Shown here: piece by piece, positions 43,540-52,460 of the stretch | Position numbering within the stretch: position 1 is the first letter of the stretch | Layout of the letters: each line of letters opens with the position of its first letter | Source: Hyphomicrobium sp. | GTDB lineage: Bacteria > Pseudomonadota > Alphaproteobacteria > Rhizobiales > Hyphomicrobiaceae | NCBI GenBank assembly: GCA_019751875.1 | Contig: JAIEMV010000002.1 | Span: 372,001 to 436,000 of the forward strand | DNA length: 64,000 nucleotides | Reading direction: 5' to 3' | Notes under the pieces: model-generated | Database searches by the model: none | What the model saw: the letters and a program-made list of their open reading frames with translations, nothing else | What the model was told of the DNA's origin: nothing | Program-made: the position numbers and the translations under genes

Positions 43540-44004
43540 ATGGAACACGGCATCGACATGGACACACTCGAAACGATCGTCTGCACGTCGTGCGGTGCCA
43601 TCAACAGTGCGCCGGGCGCCCGCCTTCAAGCGGGTGCCCGTCCGATCTGCGGCGGCTGCCGGCGGCCTCTGTTCTCGGGCGAGCCGCACGACATCGGCAC
43701 CGCTGCAGAGTTCGACCGGCTGATTGCGAAGACATCGATACCGGTGCTCGTCGATTTGTGGGCGCCCTGGTGCGGCCCGTGCAAGATGATGGCTCCGCAC
43801 TTCCGCGCCGCGGCTGCACGTCTCGAGCCGCGCGTCCGCCTCTTGAAGGTCGATACGGAGAGGCTGCCGGAGCTTGCCGCGCGCCATAGGATACGCAGCA
43901 TCCCGACGCTGGTCCTCTTCCAACACGGCGCTGAAATGGTCCGTCAGAGCGGACTATTCGACAGTGCCGCGATTGAGCAGTGGGTCGCGAGCGCTGCCGT
44001 GTAG
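43540..44004 (+). CDS. trxC: Thioredoxin 2 (TrxC-like)
   Basis: This is a 154-residue (148 if the ATG at 43558 is used) cytoplasmic thioredoxin with an N-terminal zinc finger (CTSC and CGGC pairs) and a thioredoxin domain with the active site WAPWCGPCKMM and cis-Pro in IRSIPTLVLF. TrxC proteins are zinc-containing and stress-induced. Downstream of a metal pump it may protect or reduce metal-damaged thiols. The second ATG fits the usual N-terminus slightly better, and the choice is open. Confidence 0.9.
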   Translation: MEHGIDMDTLETIVCTSCGAINSAPGARLQAGARPICGGCRRPLFSGEPHDIGTAAEFDRLIAKTSIPVLVDLWAPWCGPCKMMAPHFRAAAARLEPRVRLLKVDTERLPELAARHRIRSIPTLVLFQHGAEMVRQSGLFDSAAIEQWVASAAV

Positions 44005-44146
44005 CACGCGTGAATTCCGTTACCGCGCCCCCGGGCGTCCAATCGTGACCACATCGCGATTGCGCGGCGTCAATTGGTCGTGGCTGAAATCGGAATTGAA
44101 TTCCATCAAGCGAATGCATTGAATTCACTCGGAAGGAGAATAACAA

Positions 44147-44602
44147 ATGACGACAAGATGGCCTTGGATGCTCGCTTCGGTCGCGGCGGTGCTGCTCGCA
44201 TCGTCGACAATCGGCTCCGCCGGCACGGCTCACGCGCAGGCCGGGATGCACAAGGGTGGCGGAGGAGGACCGGGGATCGGCGCTGGTCCGGGCAAGGGCG
44301 CCGGCCCCCGCGTGATCGTACCCAAGGGGCCTTCCGTCGGACCGGGCCCGCTGGTCAAGAAGCCGCCGGCCGCGATCAAGCCCAACGTCTCTGCGCCCAA
44401 GGTGAAGCATGCGCACCGTCCGTGGCGGCCCGGCCTCAAGTGGCGCTGGCTCGTCGTGCCGACGATTATCATCGCCGAGAGCCTCAACTGGTGCCACACC
44501 CATCGCTATCCCGTCGCAGGCATGCGCTACCACCGGCATGCCGAATGCCATCGGCACGGGCGATGGAACCACCCGAGTCTCCGCTACGTCGAGGGCTGGT
44601 GA
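44147..44602 (+). CDS. Secreted Gly/Pro-rich protein with His-rich C-terminus
   Basis: This 151-residue protein has an N-terminal signal peptide (about 1-31, ending AHA), a Gly/Pro-rich low-complexity region, and a C-terminal domain with clustered His and Cys (CHTHRYPVAGMRYHRHAECHRHGRW). GGAAGGAG precedes the ATG. No family is recognised. The His/Cys cluster and the position behind an efflux operon suggest periplasmic metal binding. Confidence 0.65.
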   Translation: MTTRWPWMLASVAAVLLASSTIGSAGTAHAQAGMHKGGGGGPGIGAGPGKGAGPRVIVPKGPSVGPGPLVKKPPAAIKPNVSAPKVKHAHRPWRPGLKWRWLVVPTIIIAESLNWCHTHRYPVAGMRYHRHAECHRHGRWNHPSLRYVEGW

Positions 44603-44904
44603 GCACCGGCTGTATAACAGCGTCTCGCTCGACTACGACATGTCCGATGGCCCGATCAACCGGCGGCGCACGTCCATGCGGGTGATGGAACGGCGACCCA
44701 CACGATTGATCGACAGATGATGAGTCTCATTTTGCCGAGTTGTGCAGGCGTTGGGATAGGGAAGTCACAGACATCAATCACGCAACTTGGTTCCGTCGGG
44801 CACTGAAGCAGGATCACAACGCCATGTCTCTGTTGGCGCACCACTTCTTGTCTCGGGCAGGCGGCGGATGCCCGGCGCGGCGACTGCGCCGGGCATAGAA
44901 ATCA
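44603..44904. other. Gap with one hairpin, no supported gene
   Basis: No frame here looks protein-like. An 11-bp stem (ATGCCCGGCGC paired with GCGCCGGGCAT, 44868-44896, 7-base loop) lies just past the stop of the truncated leftward gene and may act as its terminator, though no U tract follows. Confidence 0.4.
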
Positions 44905-45272
44905 TTACATGGAGGGCGAGTTGACGATTTCTGCCGCCCGAACAATCATTGCGCGCGCAGCGACGGCTTCGCCGTTGTCGAGCATCTTGATCGCGGCATC
45001 GAGTCGCTTGGAGACATCCACGATGTCGGCGAGCTTCAAGACCGGAAGCTTCGGCAGGCTGAGAGCTGGGATGTGAGCAAGATGTTTGCCGAAAATGATA
45101 CAAGCGATGACATCGGATGTCGTGCCGAAGAGGGCCGCGATATCGACGAAGGCATGGCCCTCTCCGAACAGCCCCTTCACGAGAGGTATGTACTTTTTCG
45201 GGATTGGACGCTGCTTGCCCGCTTTTGATGGACGCTTGCCAGCCTGCGCCAGCGATGTCCTGGAATTTTCTT
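44905..45272 (-). pseudogene. Unknown basic/helical protein, 5' end removed by IS1595
   Basis: The minus-strand frame is open from the IS edge at 45272, reading KRPSKAGKQRPIPKKY and then a helical domain (VDIAALFGTTSDVIACIIF, DAAIKMLDNGEAVAARAMIV), and ends at 44905. A GTG at 45180 could give a 91-residue product, but the frame and composition continue upstream into the IS boundary, so the original start is lost. No family is recognised. Confidence 0.55.
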
Positions 45273-46301
45273 GGCTCTGTTTGGCCCTCTTGTTGAGGCA
45301 TTGTCCCCTGCGTCGGTTGTCGAGGGGAGGCAGGGATGAAGGTCGCGGATTTCCAGAGGCTTGTCGAGCAGGTCGGTTTGTTGACCGGCGAGCAGCGTGA
45401 GGCGTTGGCGCAGGTACTGGCCGGGCAAGGCGAGGCCGGCCAGACGACTGCGCTGATCGAGGCCCGTTTTGCGGACAAGGCGACGTGTCCGCATTGCCAG
45501 GGCGAGGGGCAGAAGTGGGGCTTCGCCGCCGGGCTCAGGCGCTATCGCTGCCGCGCCTGCAAGAAGAGCTTCAATGCGCTGACCAAGACGCCGCTGGCGT
45601 TCCTCAAGAAGCGCGACAAGCTCGCCGCCTACGGCCAGGCGATGGTCGACGGGCTGTCGCTGCGAAAGGCCGCCAAGCGGGTCGGCATCGATCTCACGAC
45701 GGCATTCGACTGGCGCCACCGGCTGCTCAAGATGCCTGCCAAGACCAAGCCGGCCAAGCTGCAGGGCGTCGTCGAGGCCGACGAGACGTATTTCCTGGAG
45801 TCGAAGAAGGGCAGGCGCAAGCTCGACCGCAAGGCGCGCAAGCGCGGCGGCACGGCCAGCAAGCGCGGGCTTTCCGACGAGCAGATCCCGGTGATGGTGA
45901 CGCGTGACCGCTCCGGCGCGACGCTGACGGAGGTGCTGCCCGAGGTCACGACGGCGAGCATCACCAAGGTGCTCGACACGGTGCTCGCCAAGGACGCGGC
46001 GCTGGTATCTGACGGCGAGAAGGCCTACCGCGCATTCGCCAACGCCACCGACCGCCTCCACATCGCCCTCATCGCCACGGCCGGCGAGCGGACCTGGGGC
46101 ACCTACCACATTCAGAATGTCAACTCCTACACGAGCGCCCTCAAGGGCTGGATGGCGCGCTTCAAGGGCGTCGCAACGGAATACCTGCCGAGCTACCTCG
46201 GCTGGCACCGCAAGCTCGAGCGTGAGGGCGAGGCGTTCACGCGAATGAGCTGCGTTGCCGCCGCACTGGCATAGGGTTCAACAAGAGCATCAAACACAGC
46301 C
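45273..46301 (+). mobile_element. Complete IS1595-family insertion sequence
   Basis: The left end GGCTCTGTTTGGCCCTCTTG and the right end (inverse GGCTGTGTTTGATGCTCTTG) are imperfect terminal inverted repeats about 27 bp long. The single transposase gene lies between them. The flanking 8-bp sequences (ATTTTCTT on the left, TATAGAAT on the right) do not match, and the genes on each side are unrelated fragments. The element therefore probably took part in a deletion or rearrangement after insertion. Confidence 0.9.
45336..46274 (+). CDS. IS1595-family transposase
   Basis: This 312-residue transposase has an N-terminal zinc ribbon (CPHC and CRAC pairs at about residues 51-80) and an ISXO2-like DDE domain. 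The first Asp lies in VVEADETYFLES and the second in ALVSDGEKAY; the rest of the catalytic core lies in the final third, which ends YLGWHRKLERE. The frame is intact. Its last third is duplicated at 9759-10073. Confidence 0.93.
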   Translation: MKVADFQRLVEQVGLLTGEQREALAQVLAGQGEAGQTTALIEARFADKATCPHCQGEGQKWGFAAGLRRYRCRACKKSFNALTKTPLAFLKKRDKLAAYGQAMVDGLSLRKAAKRVGIDLTTAFDWRHRLLKMPAKTKPAKLQGVVEADETYFLESKKGRRKLDRKARKRGGTASKRGLSDEQIPVMVTRDRSGATLTEVLPEVTTASITKVLDTVLAKDAALVSDGEKAYRAFANATDRLHIALIATAGERTWGTYHIQNVNSYTSALKGWMARFKGVATEYLPSYLGWHRKLEREGEAFTRMSCVAAALA

Positions 46302-46518
46302 TATAGAATTGAAGCAGCGTCAGGCATCGCTGCCGCGAGCCGGTGTCCGACTGGGCAATACCAAATTTGAGGAAGTCGCGCGCGCCTGCGGAGGCGAAGG
46401 CTACCGAGTTAGCTCAACGGCCGATTTGAGAGCCGCACTGGGCACTGCATTCTCGGCTCCGGTATTCTCGGTGATTGTCTGCGAGCTTGAGGCCGAGGAC
46501 TATGCAGGACGAATCTAG
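46302..46518 (+). pseudogene. TPP-dependent enzyme (acetolactate synthase-like), C-terminal relic
   Basis: Directly after the IS right end, the frame reads IELKQRQASLPRAGVRLGN and then FEEVARACGGEGYRV. This is typical of the C-terminal TPP-binding domain of acetolactate synthase/benzoylformate decarboxylase-like enzymes, which end with a conserved Gly-rich segment and a beta strand (VFSVIVCELE). About 70 residues remain before the stop at 46518. The gene head is absent from the window. Confidence 0.7.
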
Positions 46519-47674
46519 GACAGTCCCGACGTTCCAGCGTGCCAAGCAGCGCGATGTCCGCCTCGATTTTTTTCGCGGCCTCGGCATGTTTATCATCTTC
46601 ATTGCGCATGTGCCCCGAAATCCTTGGAACGACTGGATACCTGCTCGCTTCGGGTTTTCTGATGCGACCGAAATTTTCGTGTTTTGCTCGGGTATGGCAT
46701 CCGCAATTGCGTTTGCGAGTGTATTCGACCGCGCCGGATTTTTTCACGGCACGGCACGAGTCCTCTACCGCTGTTGGCAGGTCTACTGGTGCCACATTGG
46801 GTTGTTTCTCACATGTGCCGCCATGATGGTCGCGGCGGACACGTATTTTGCATCCGGCTTGCAGTTCGTGAACTCACTGAGCATCGGCAGTTTTTTCAGC
46901 GATACCCAGCAGGCATTGCTGGGGCTGTTCACTCTCACATATGTACCCAATCTATTCGATATTTTGCCGATGTATCTCGTCGTTCTCGCAATGATCCCGA
47001 TCGTAATGGCGCTATCTGCTCTTGGCGGCTTTGCGCCCCTCGTGTTCAGCGCCGCTTTGTGGTTTATTGGTTGGTACGGCGGCGTCAACTTCCCCGCGGA
47101 GCCATGGGGCGAACGCACGTGGTTCTTCAATCCGCTGGCATGGCAGGCGATTTTCTTTACAGGATTCGCATTCCTGCGCGGGTGGTTCCCCGCTCCGCCG
47201 ATCGATGGCCGGCTTATTCGCCTTGCACTGGCGATCGTGCTGCTGACAATCCCGTTCGCCCATTATTGGGGCATCGAAAGATTGCCGGAACACCTTCGTA
47301 TCCCTCATTCACTGGTCGATAAAAACAACTTCGGGCCCTTGCGTTACGTTCACTTTTTGGCTCTTGCATATCTGGCATTCGCTGCGGCCGGCCCGATGGG
47401 CCGCAATCTTCGCGGTATCCCGGTTTCGATAATCTGCAAAGTGGGACAGCAATCCCTTGCCGTGTTTATGGCAGGAATCGTCTTCTCGTTAATGGGTGGC
47501 ATTTTCCTGGCGCGTAATGGGTATTCCATCACCACGGTGACGGCCGTGAACCTCGCAGGGTTCAGCGGCCTTATTGCTGTGGCCTACACCGTCGGGTGGT
47601 TCAAGTCCAAGCCTTGGGCGATGAAGAGGGCGGAGCTTTCGTCCCTCGCGTCTCAGTCTCAAGCGGCAGAGTAG
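46502..47674 (+). CDS. opgC: OpgC-like membrane acyltransferase
   Basis: This 390-residue polytopic membrane protein begins MQDESRTVPTFQRAKQRDVRLDFFRGLGMFIIFIAH. The DFFRGL motif and about ten hydrophobic helices match the OpgC family, which adds succinyl groups to osmoregulated periplasmic glucans. The ATG at 46502 lies inside the preceding relic. No opgG/opgH genes lie nearby in the window, so another acceptor glycan is possible. Confidence 0.85.
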   Translation: MQDESRTVPTFQRAKQRDVRLDFFRGLGMFIIFIAHVPRNPWNDWIPARFGFSDATEIFVFCSGMASAIAFASVFDRAGFFHGTARVLYRCWQVYWCHIGLFLTCAAMMVAADTYFASGLQFVNSLSIGSFFSDTQQALLGLFTLTYVPNLFDILPMYLVVLAMIPIVMALSALGGFAPLVFSAALWFIGWYGGVNFPAEPWGERTWFFNPLAWQAIFFTGFAFLRGWFPAPPIDGRLIRLALAIVLLTIPFAHYWGIERLPEHLRIPHSLVDKNNFGPLRYVHFLALAYLAFAAAGPMGRNLRGIPVSIICKVGQQSLAVFMAGIVFSLMGGIFLARNGYSITTVTAVNLAGFSGLIAVAYTVGWFKSKPWAMKRAELSSLASQSQAAE

Positions 47675-47683
47675 AGACCTTGA

Positions 47684-48292
47684 CTAGCGCGCAGGCACTT
47701 CTGCCGAACGCGCAATTCCAAACCGCCTCAGAAGCGATGCAATCTGGTCTCTTCGCCACCAGATCACCAGCCACGCACATGTCCATACTGAAAAGGCTTC
47801 CTTGAACAGGATGCCTCCGTCGCCATAGGGGTCCACTCCCAGTGGCGTGAAGATGTGGAAGAACATGGCGCCCGTCATGAGCATCAGCGCACCGATTGCG
47901 CCGAGAGCCTGTGTTGCGGGTATGAGGACTAGGACCGAGGCGATAATCTCGCAGATCCCGACACCCAGGCGCATCACCTTTTCATATCCCGGAAAGCCGG
48001 CCCAGTCCGTCAGCGTAGTGAAAAGCGCGACGCTGCCGGGGTGACCGAACAGCTTGTACTGTTCGTACCAGAGGAAGATGAAGGCGATGTACGCCGCTGC
48101 CGTCCAGCATGCGGCCTTCCGAAGATCCTCAATGGTGGCGCCGGATGCAACATATCCAGCGAAGGCGGTCGCGCAGAGCAGGGGTAGCAGGATGGACCAA
48201 ATGCCATAAGGGGCCAACGCTGGATTGCCAGTGGCGATCGCCGAGCCCAGTAAAAAAACTGCGATTAGATCGGAGCTGGTCAGTTGTCTCAT
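47684..48292 (-). CDS. DoxX-like membrane protein
   Basis: This 202-residue protein starts MRQLTSSDLIAVFL at 48292 and has about six membrane helices. The C-terminal half (MRLGVGICEIIASVLVLIPAT, GALMLMTGAMFFHIFTPLG) matches the four-helix DoxX/DUF4870-like pattern of quinone-linked small membrane proteins. It is convergent with opgC, with 9 bp between stops. The function is unknown. Confidence 0.65.
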   Translation of the reverse strand: MRQLTSSDLIAVFLLGSAIATGNPALAPYGIWSILLPLLCATAFAGYVASGATIEDLRKAACWTAAAYIAFIFLWYEQYKLFGHPGSVALFTTLTDWAGFPGYEKVMRLGVGICEIIASVLVLIPATQALGAIGALMLMTGAMFFHIFTPLGVDPYGDGGILFKEAFSVWTCAWLVIWWRRDQIASLLRRFGIARSAEVPAR

Positions 48293-48665
48293 TTTTGTGC
48301 TCTGCAGGTGCCGAAGCGGTAGAGATAGCACATCGTCTGCAGGCATTGAAAACAGACGACGTGGATGGATTCGATAGCCTGCGGCTAATGACTCTGCTTA
48401 GCCAAAAGTCCAAGACAAGTTCGCTGTCGCCCGGCTCACCGCGACATTGTAAGCCAAGTCTCGACATTGGTGGCATTGCCATCTGCTCCTATGTTTAGGT
48501 ATCAGTGAGTTCATGGAGCAAGCCTCATCACGATCGTCGCATTCAGAGATGAGTATTGATGCGATTGCTGCGCTTGGCGGGCACATGAAGTGAAGCTTAA
48601 CCGGAACAAATCGCTCGTTCTGTCGTTGAACCCTGGTTGGCCTTTTCCCTTTTGGAGAATACCTG
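48293..48665. other. Divergent promoter region, no supported gene
   Basis: About 370 bp separate the DoxX-like gene (leftward) from egtB (rightward). No frame shows protein-like composition and no strong inverted repeat stands out. Promoters for both genes are expected here. Confidence 0.4.
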
Positions 48666-49973
48666 TTGGGCGGCACCACTGCAAAAATCAGTTCGACACG
48701 TCCCGTTGAAGAGACACGTGCGAACCCCAAGCTGGCAGATCGGTTGTTTGAGACTCGGCGGCTTTCTCTTGAACTCGCCCGGCCATTGAGTGCAGAGGAC
48801 ATGACTGTCCAGCCGATGGAGGATGCGAGTCCGACGAAATGGCATCTCGCGCACGTCACTTGGTTTTTTGAAACGTTTGTGCTGGCAAAGTTCACGTCCA
48901 ACTACAAGCCGTTCAATGAATCCTTCAACTTCTGCTTCAACTCGTATTATGAAGCGGTCGGTCAGCGACAGCCGCGCGGGCTGCGCGGGCTGCTCACGCG
49001 GCCATCTGCCGATGACGTGATGAAGTACCGTTCACATGTTGACGATAAGCTTGCCACCTTGCTCGCCAATCCAACCATCCCCGATGGGCTAGCCGAAGTT
49101 ATAGAGATCGGAATCAATCACGAACAGCAGCATCAAGAGCTCCTTCAAACAGATATTCTCTCGCTCTTTGCGGCTAACCCACTTCGCCCTGCATATCGTG
49201 CCGCCTCGGTGCGATCATCGCGGGACGTGGCTGAGCCGATGAACTGGATTAGCTACAGCGGTGGCATCCGAAAGGTAGGCCACGAAGGTGCAGGGTTCTC
49301 GTGGGATAACGAGCAACCACGTCATGACGTTCTTATTCGACCGTTCCGTCTTGCGGACCGGCTTGTCACGAATGGCGAGTGGTTGGACTTTATGGCCGAT
49401 GACGGTTATCGCACGCCGTCACTCTGGCTTGCTGACGGCTGGACGCTCATCAATCGCGAGCAGTGGCGAAGCCCCCTTTATTGGGAAGAACATAGCTCTG
49501 GCTGGCACCAGATGTCTCTCGAAGGATTGACGCCACTTCAGCGGGCCGATCCCGTGTGTCATGTCTCATACTTCGAAGCCGATGCTTTTGCGCGTTGGGC
49601 CGGTAAGCGACTGCCGACGGAGTTCGAATGGGAGATCGCGGCGGAGCCGTTGCCGGTCGCGGGTAATACGCTCGCGACACGTTCCCTTCGCCCGCTTCCT
49701 GCCCCCAAAAGCGAAGATCCGGGCCGGCCGCGCCAGATGTTCGGCGATGTCTGGGAGTGGACACAAAGCGCCTATCTCCCTTACCCGAACTATCGTCCAC
49801 CGTCGGGCGCGATCGGTGAATACAACGGAAAATTCATGGTCAGTCAGCAGGTCCTGCGGGGCGCGTCGTGTGCGACGCCTGATGGCCATTCGCGTGCAAC
49901 GTACCGAAACTTCTTTTATCCCCACCAGCGTTGGCAGTTTCTCGGCCTTCGCCTCGCCGCGGAGCTCTCTTGA
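48666..49973 (+). CDS. egtB: Ergothioneine sulfoxide synthase EgtB
   Basis: This 435-residue nonhaem-iron enzyme joins hercynine with cysteine or gamma-glutamylcysteine. The N-terminal DinB-like domain carries the iron-binding histidines in TKWHLAHVTWFFE and NHEQQHQELL. The C-terminal FGE-sulfatase domain is recognisable in RLPTEFEWE, GDVWEWTQSAY, and the YRNFFYPHQRWQFLGLR end. The best start is a TTG at 48666 with GGAG about 8 bp upstream; the next ATG would remove 45 residues, including conserved ones. Confidence 0.93.
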   Translation: MGGTTAKISSTRPVEETRANPKLADRLFETRRLSLELARPLSAEDMTVQPMEDASPTKWHLAHVTWFFETFVLAKFTSNYKPFNESFNFCFNSYYEAVGQRQPRGLRGLLTRPSADDVMKYRSHVDDKLATLLANPTIPDGLAEVIEIGINHEQQHQELLQTDILSLFAANPLRPAYRAASVRSSRDVAEPMNWISYSGGIRKVGHEGAGFSWDNEQPRHDVLIRPFRLADRLVTNGEWLDFMADDGYRTPSLWLADGWTLINREQWRSPLYWEEHSSGWHQMSLEGLTPLQRADPVCHVSYFEADAFARWAGKRLPTEFEWEIAAEPLPVAGNTLATRSLRPLPAPKSEDPGRPRQMFGDVWEWTQSAYLPYPNYRPPSGAIGEYNGKFMVSQQVLRGASCATPDGHSRATYRNFFYPHQRWQFLGLRLAAELS

Positions 49974-50953
49974 AACATCCGACCGGTTCCATTCGCATTT
50001 CAGAGCAAGCCGATGGTGACGGTCTGCTCGATTTCGAAGATGCAGTAGTCGATGGGCTGTCGAAGGTGCGCAAATCTCTGCCCTGCCGCTTTTTCTATGA
50101 CGAACGCGGCAGCCAACTGTTCGAAGCAATCACGCTCCTTCCCGAGTATTATCCCACCCGGACAGAGATCGAAATCCTGCGCGAGCATGCCGACGAGATC
50201 GTTGCGTCCATCCCCGGCAACGCTGTTCTTTTGGAGTTCGGATCCGGTTCGAGCACCAAGACGGAAATACTGTTGGAGCATTGCCCACCAACGGTCACAT
50301 ATGTTCCCATTGATGTTTCACCGTCAGCTTTGGCCGAGGCAAGGCAGCGACTGGCGCGCCGTTTTCCCGCCCTTACTGTCACTCCCGTGATCGGGAGCTT
50401 CACAGATCCGATCGACTTACCCCCGACCCTCCGGAGCCGGCCGCGAATGGGCTTTTTTCCAGGATCGACCATCGGAAATTGGACGCCCGAAGAAGCCCTG
50501 ACATTGCTGAGATCACTCCGCGACATGCTCAAGGTAAACGGTCGGATGATTGTTGGTGTGGATCTGAAGAAAGATGCTCAAACGCTGGTGAGAGCTTACA
50601 ACGACAGTGCAGGCGTCACGGCTGCTTTCAATCTCAATATTTTGGCTAGGATCAATCGCGAGCTTGGCAGCGCGATCGATGTTGCTTCGTTTCGCCATGA
50701 GGCAATTTACGATCCGCGCCAAGGTCGAATCGAGATGCATTTGGTGAGCATCCGGGAGCAGACGATTGGAATTTGCGGCCGTCGCTTTCACTTCCTCGCG
50801 GGCGAACGCGTTCACACGGAGAACTCCTACAAGTACACGGTCCCGGAGTTCCAGGAACTTTCCCGCCGGGCGGGGTGGCTGACGGGCAGCGTATGGACCG
50901 ATGCGGGCTCCCAATTCAGTATCCACGAACTGATCTCGCCAGCGCATGCGTAG
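49970..50953 (+). CDS. egtD: L-histidine N-alpha-methyltransferase EgtD
   Basis: This 327-residue SAM-dependent enzyme converts histidine to hercynine. Family motifs are PCRFFYDERGSQLFEAIT, LPEYYPTRTE, LLEFGSGSSTKTEILL and MGFFPGSTIGNW. The TTG at 49970 overlaps the egtB stop (TTGA) and has GGAG 5 bp upstream, so translation is coupled. Together with egtB this gives a two-gene ergothioneine route; egtC/egtE-type genes are not in the window. Confidence 0.93.
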   Translation: MKHPTGSIRISEQADGDGLLDFEDAVVDGLSKVRKSLPCRFFYDERGSQLFEAITLLPEYYPTRTEIEILREHADEIVASIPGNAVLLEFGSGSSTKTEILLEHCPPTVTYVPIDVSPSALAEARQRLARRFPALTVTPVIGSFTDPIDLPPTLRSRPRMGFFPGSTIGNWTPEEALTLLRSLRDMLKVNGRMIVGVDLKKDAQTLVRAYNDSAGVTAAFNLNILARINRELGSAIDVASFRHEAIYDPRQGRIEMHLVSIREQTIGICGRRFHFLAGERVHTENSYKYTVPEFQELSRRAGWLTGSVWTDAGSQFSIHELISPAHA

Positions 50954-51389
50954 CTCCGACACTTTTAAACAGAGTCTGTGAGCGAAAGTATATTCGCAGT
51001 GCACGCCCCCGTCTTTGTGAGTGCCCGAGTGCCGAGCGCCTATTCGGCACGTGGCCCACGGTTTACCTGAAAACACACGGGCAAAGAGCCTGGTGACTGA
51101 GATCTTCGGACCGATCCATCACATTTCTCCTGGGGCTTAGCCATAGCGCATTCGGCGGCATGGCGCGTCGTCAATCGGTCGTCGCTTTGATCCGTCATCT
51201 GCGACGCCGCATAACCGCTTACGGCTGCGGACGACTTCGACCGCCAAACTATGCCCAAGCACGACCTTAAGCGATCTCAGAAGATCATCTCTCAAGTGGA
51301 TGCTAGCAAGCTGCGGGACGTGCGCTGTCGAACGATTTGGAGAGGCTGGTGTTAAGAACCAGCAATTTCACGCGCGAGAAAGGCAGGCA
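50954..51389. other. 436-bp gap before the polysaccharide cluster
   Basis: No convincing gene or repeat is seen. Composition drops in GC toward the right. The region must hold the promoter of the exopolysaccharide operon, but no clear core promoter or operator can be named. Confidence 0.4.
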
Positions 51390-52385
51390 ATGTTTGCTAG
51401 AATAACGCCCAAGCCCACGCCATTGGCCACAATATCAACTTCCCAGGAGCAGTCAGAGCAAGCAAGCCCGCCAACAGTGAGCTTTCGAGCCGCTCGCAAC
51501 AGCATCGTTCTCATGACAGTCCTTTCGCTTATGTTTGGTGCAGCGTTCCTCGCGTATGCCGAGCCACTCTATCGTGCCGTTGCGCTCGTGAGCGTTGATC
51601 CGAAGTTCGAAGATCTGATTAAACGGCGCCAGGTTCCGACTGATGCGACAGCCGACTCTGCAGTCGTTGCAACGGAAGTAGAGATTCTTCAATCTGAGTA
51701 TATTGCCGGGGCCGTCGTCGCTGCAGAGAATCTTGCGGAGGAGCAGGTGCTCTTTCGTCCGAACTGGCGGGATATCGTCCGAGGCTGGGCTACTTCGATT
51801 GGACTTCGGTCGCCGGCGGCCAACGTCAGGGCTAATCGTGAGCAGCGCGCTATTGCAGCGCTCATGAGGAGCACGTCCATAAAGCGTGTCGACGCGACGT
51901 ATATTGTCTCAATCGCTGTTGACATGCCCTCGGCGGAGATGGCTGCGCGAATCGCCAATACATACGCTCGCGTTTTCATCTCAGCTCGCCTCAATGCGGT
52001 CCGCCAGCAAGCAAAATCGACAAGTGAACTCTTGGCCGAACGGGCGCTCGATCTGCAGAAGCAGGTGACTAGTGCTGAGACTGCGCTCGAAAATCTGCGG
52101 CTTCAGGGTGCGAGTTCGACGCAGGATGCGGCCACGACCAAGGTCACGTTACGAAATCTCGAAAGTAAGGCGCAGATCTTTCGTAAGCTCTACGATAAAC
52201 TTCTCGAAGGCTATGCCGAAGCAAACGAAGTCGCTTTGACGGCAGGATCGCGGGTGCAGCTCGTTAGTAGTGCTTCTGAGCCACTCACCAAGCACTGGCC
52301 TAGCACAACGTTGATATTGGCGGCCTCGCTCGCCATCGGCGTTGCAGCCGGTTCGCTCCTCACGCTGCTCAGATCTGAAAATTGA
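51390..52385 (+). CDS. Polysaccharide chain-length determinant (Wzz-like, no kinase)
   Basis: This 331-residue inner-membrane co-polymerase has an N-terminal helix (about 43-63) and a C-terminal helix (about 305-325) around a large periplasmic coiled domain (KSTSELLAERALDLQKQVTSAETALENLRL). It resembles the Wzz domain of ExoP/GumC proteins but lacks the cytoplasmic BY-kinase domain, and no separate kinase gene lies nearby. The ATG at 51390 follows AGGCAGG. It opens the exopolysaccharide cluster. Confidence 0.8.
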   Translation: MFARITPKPTPLATISTSQEQSEQASPPTVSFRAARNSIVLMTVLSLMFGAAFLAYAEPLYRAVALVSVDPKFEDLIKRRQVPTDATADSAVVATEVEILQSEYIAGAVVAAENLAEEQVLFRPNWRDIVRGWATSIGLRSPAANVRANREQRAIAALMRSTSIKRVDATYIVSIAVDMPSAEMAARIANTYARVFISARLNAVRQQAKSTSELLAERALDLQKQVTSAETALENLRLQGASSTQDAATTKVTLRNLESKAQIFRKLYDKLLEGYAEANEVALTAGSRVQLVSSASEPLTKHWPSTTLILAASLAIGVAAGSLLTLLRSEN

Positions 52386-52460
52386 ATTATCGGAAGAGAG
52401 CCGGAACCTACTCTGCCAGTGCGAGTTCGCGCCGTGGTGCAAACCTAAATCGCAAACGCC

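Noticed and set aside
45177-46208. A 343-codon minus-strand frame across the IS1595 transposase
   Set aside because: The sense strand encodes a complete transposase with zinc ribbon and catalytic motifs; the antisense frame has no recognisable fold and extends across the IS end into unrelated DNA.
46370-46440. tRNA-like stretch with TTAGCTCAACGG
   Set aside because: It resembles a D-arm by chance, but no acceptor stem, anticodon arm or T-loop is in register, and the bases belong to a continuous reading frame of a TPP-enzyme relic.
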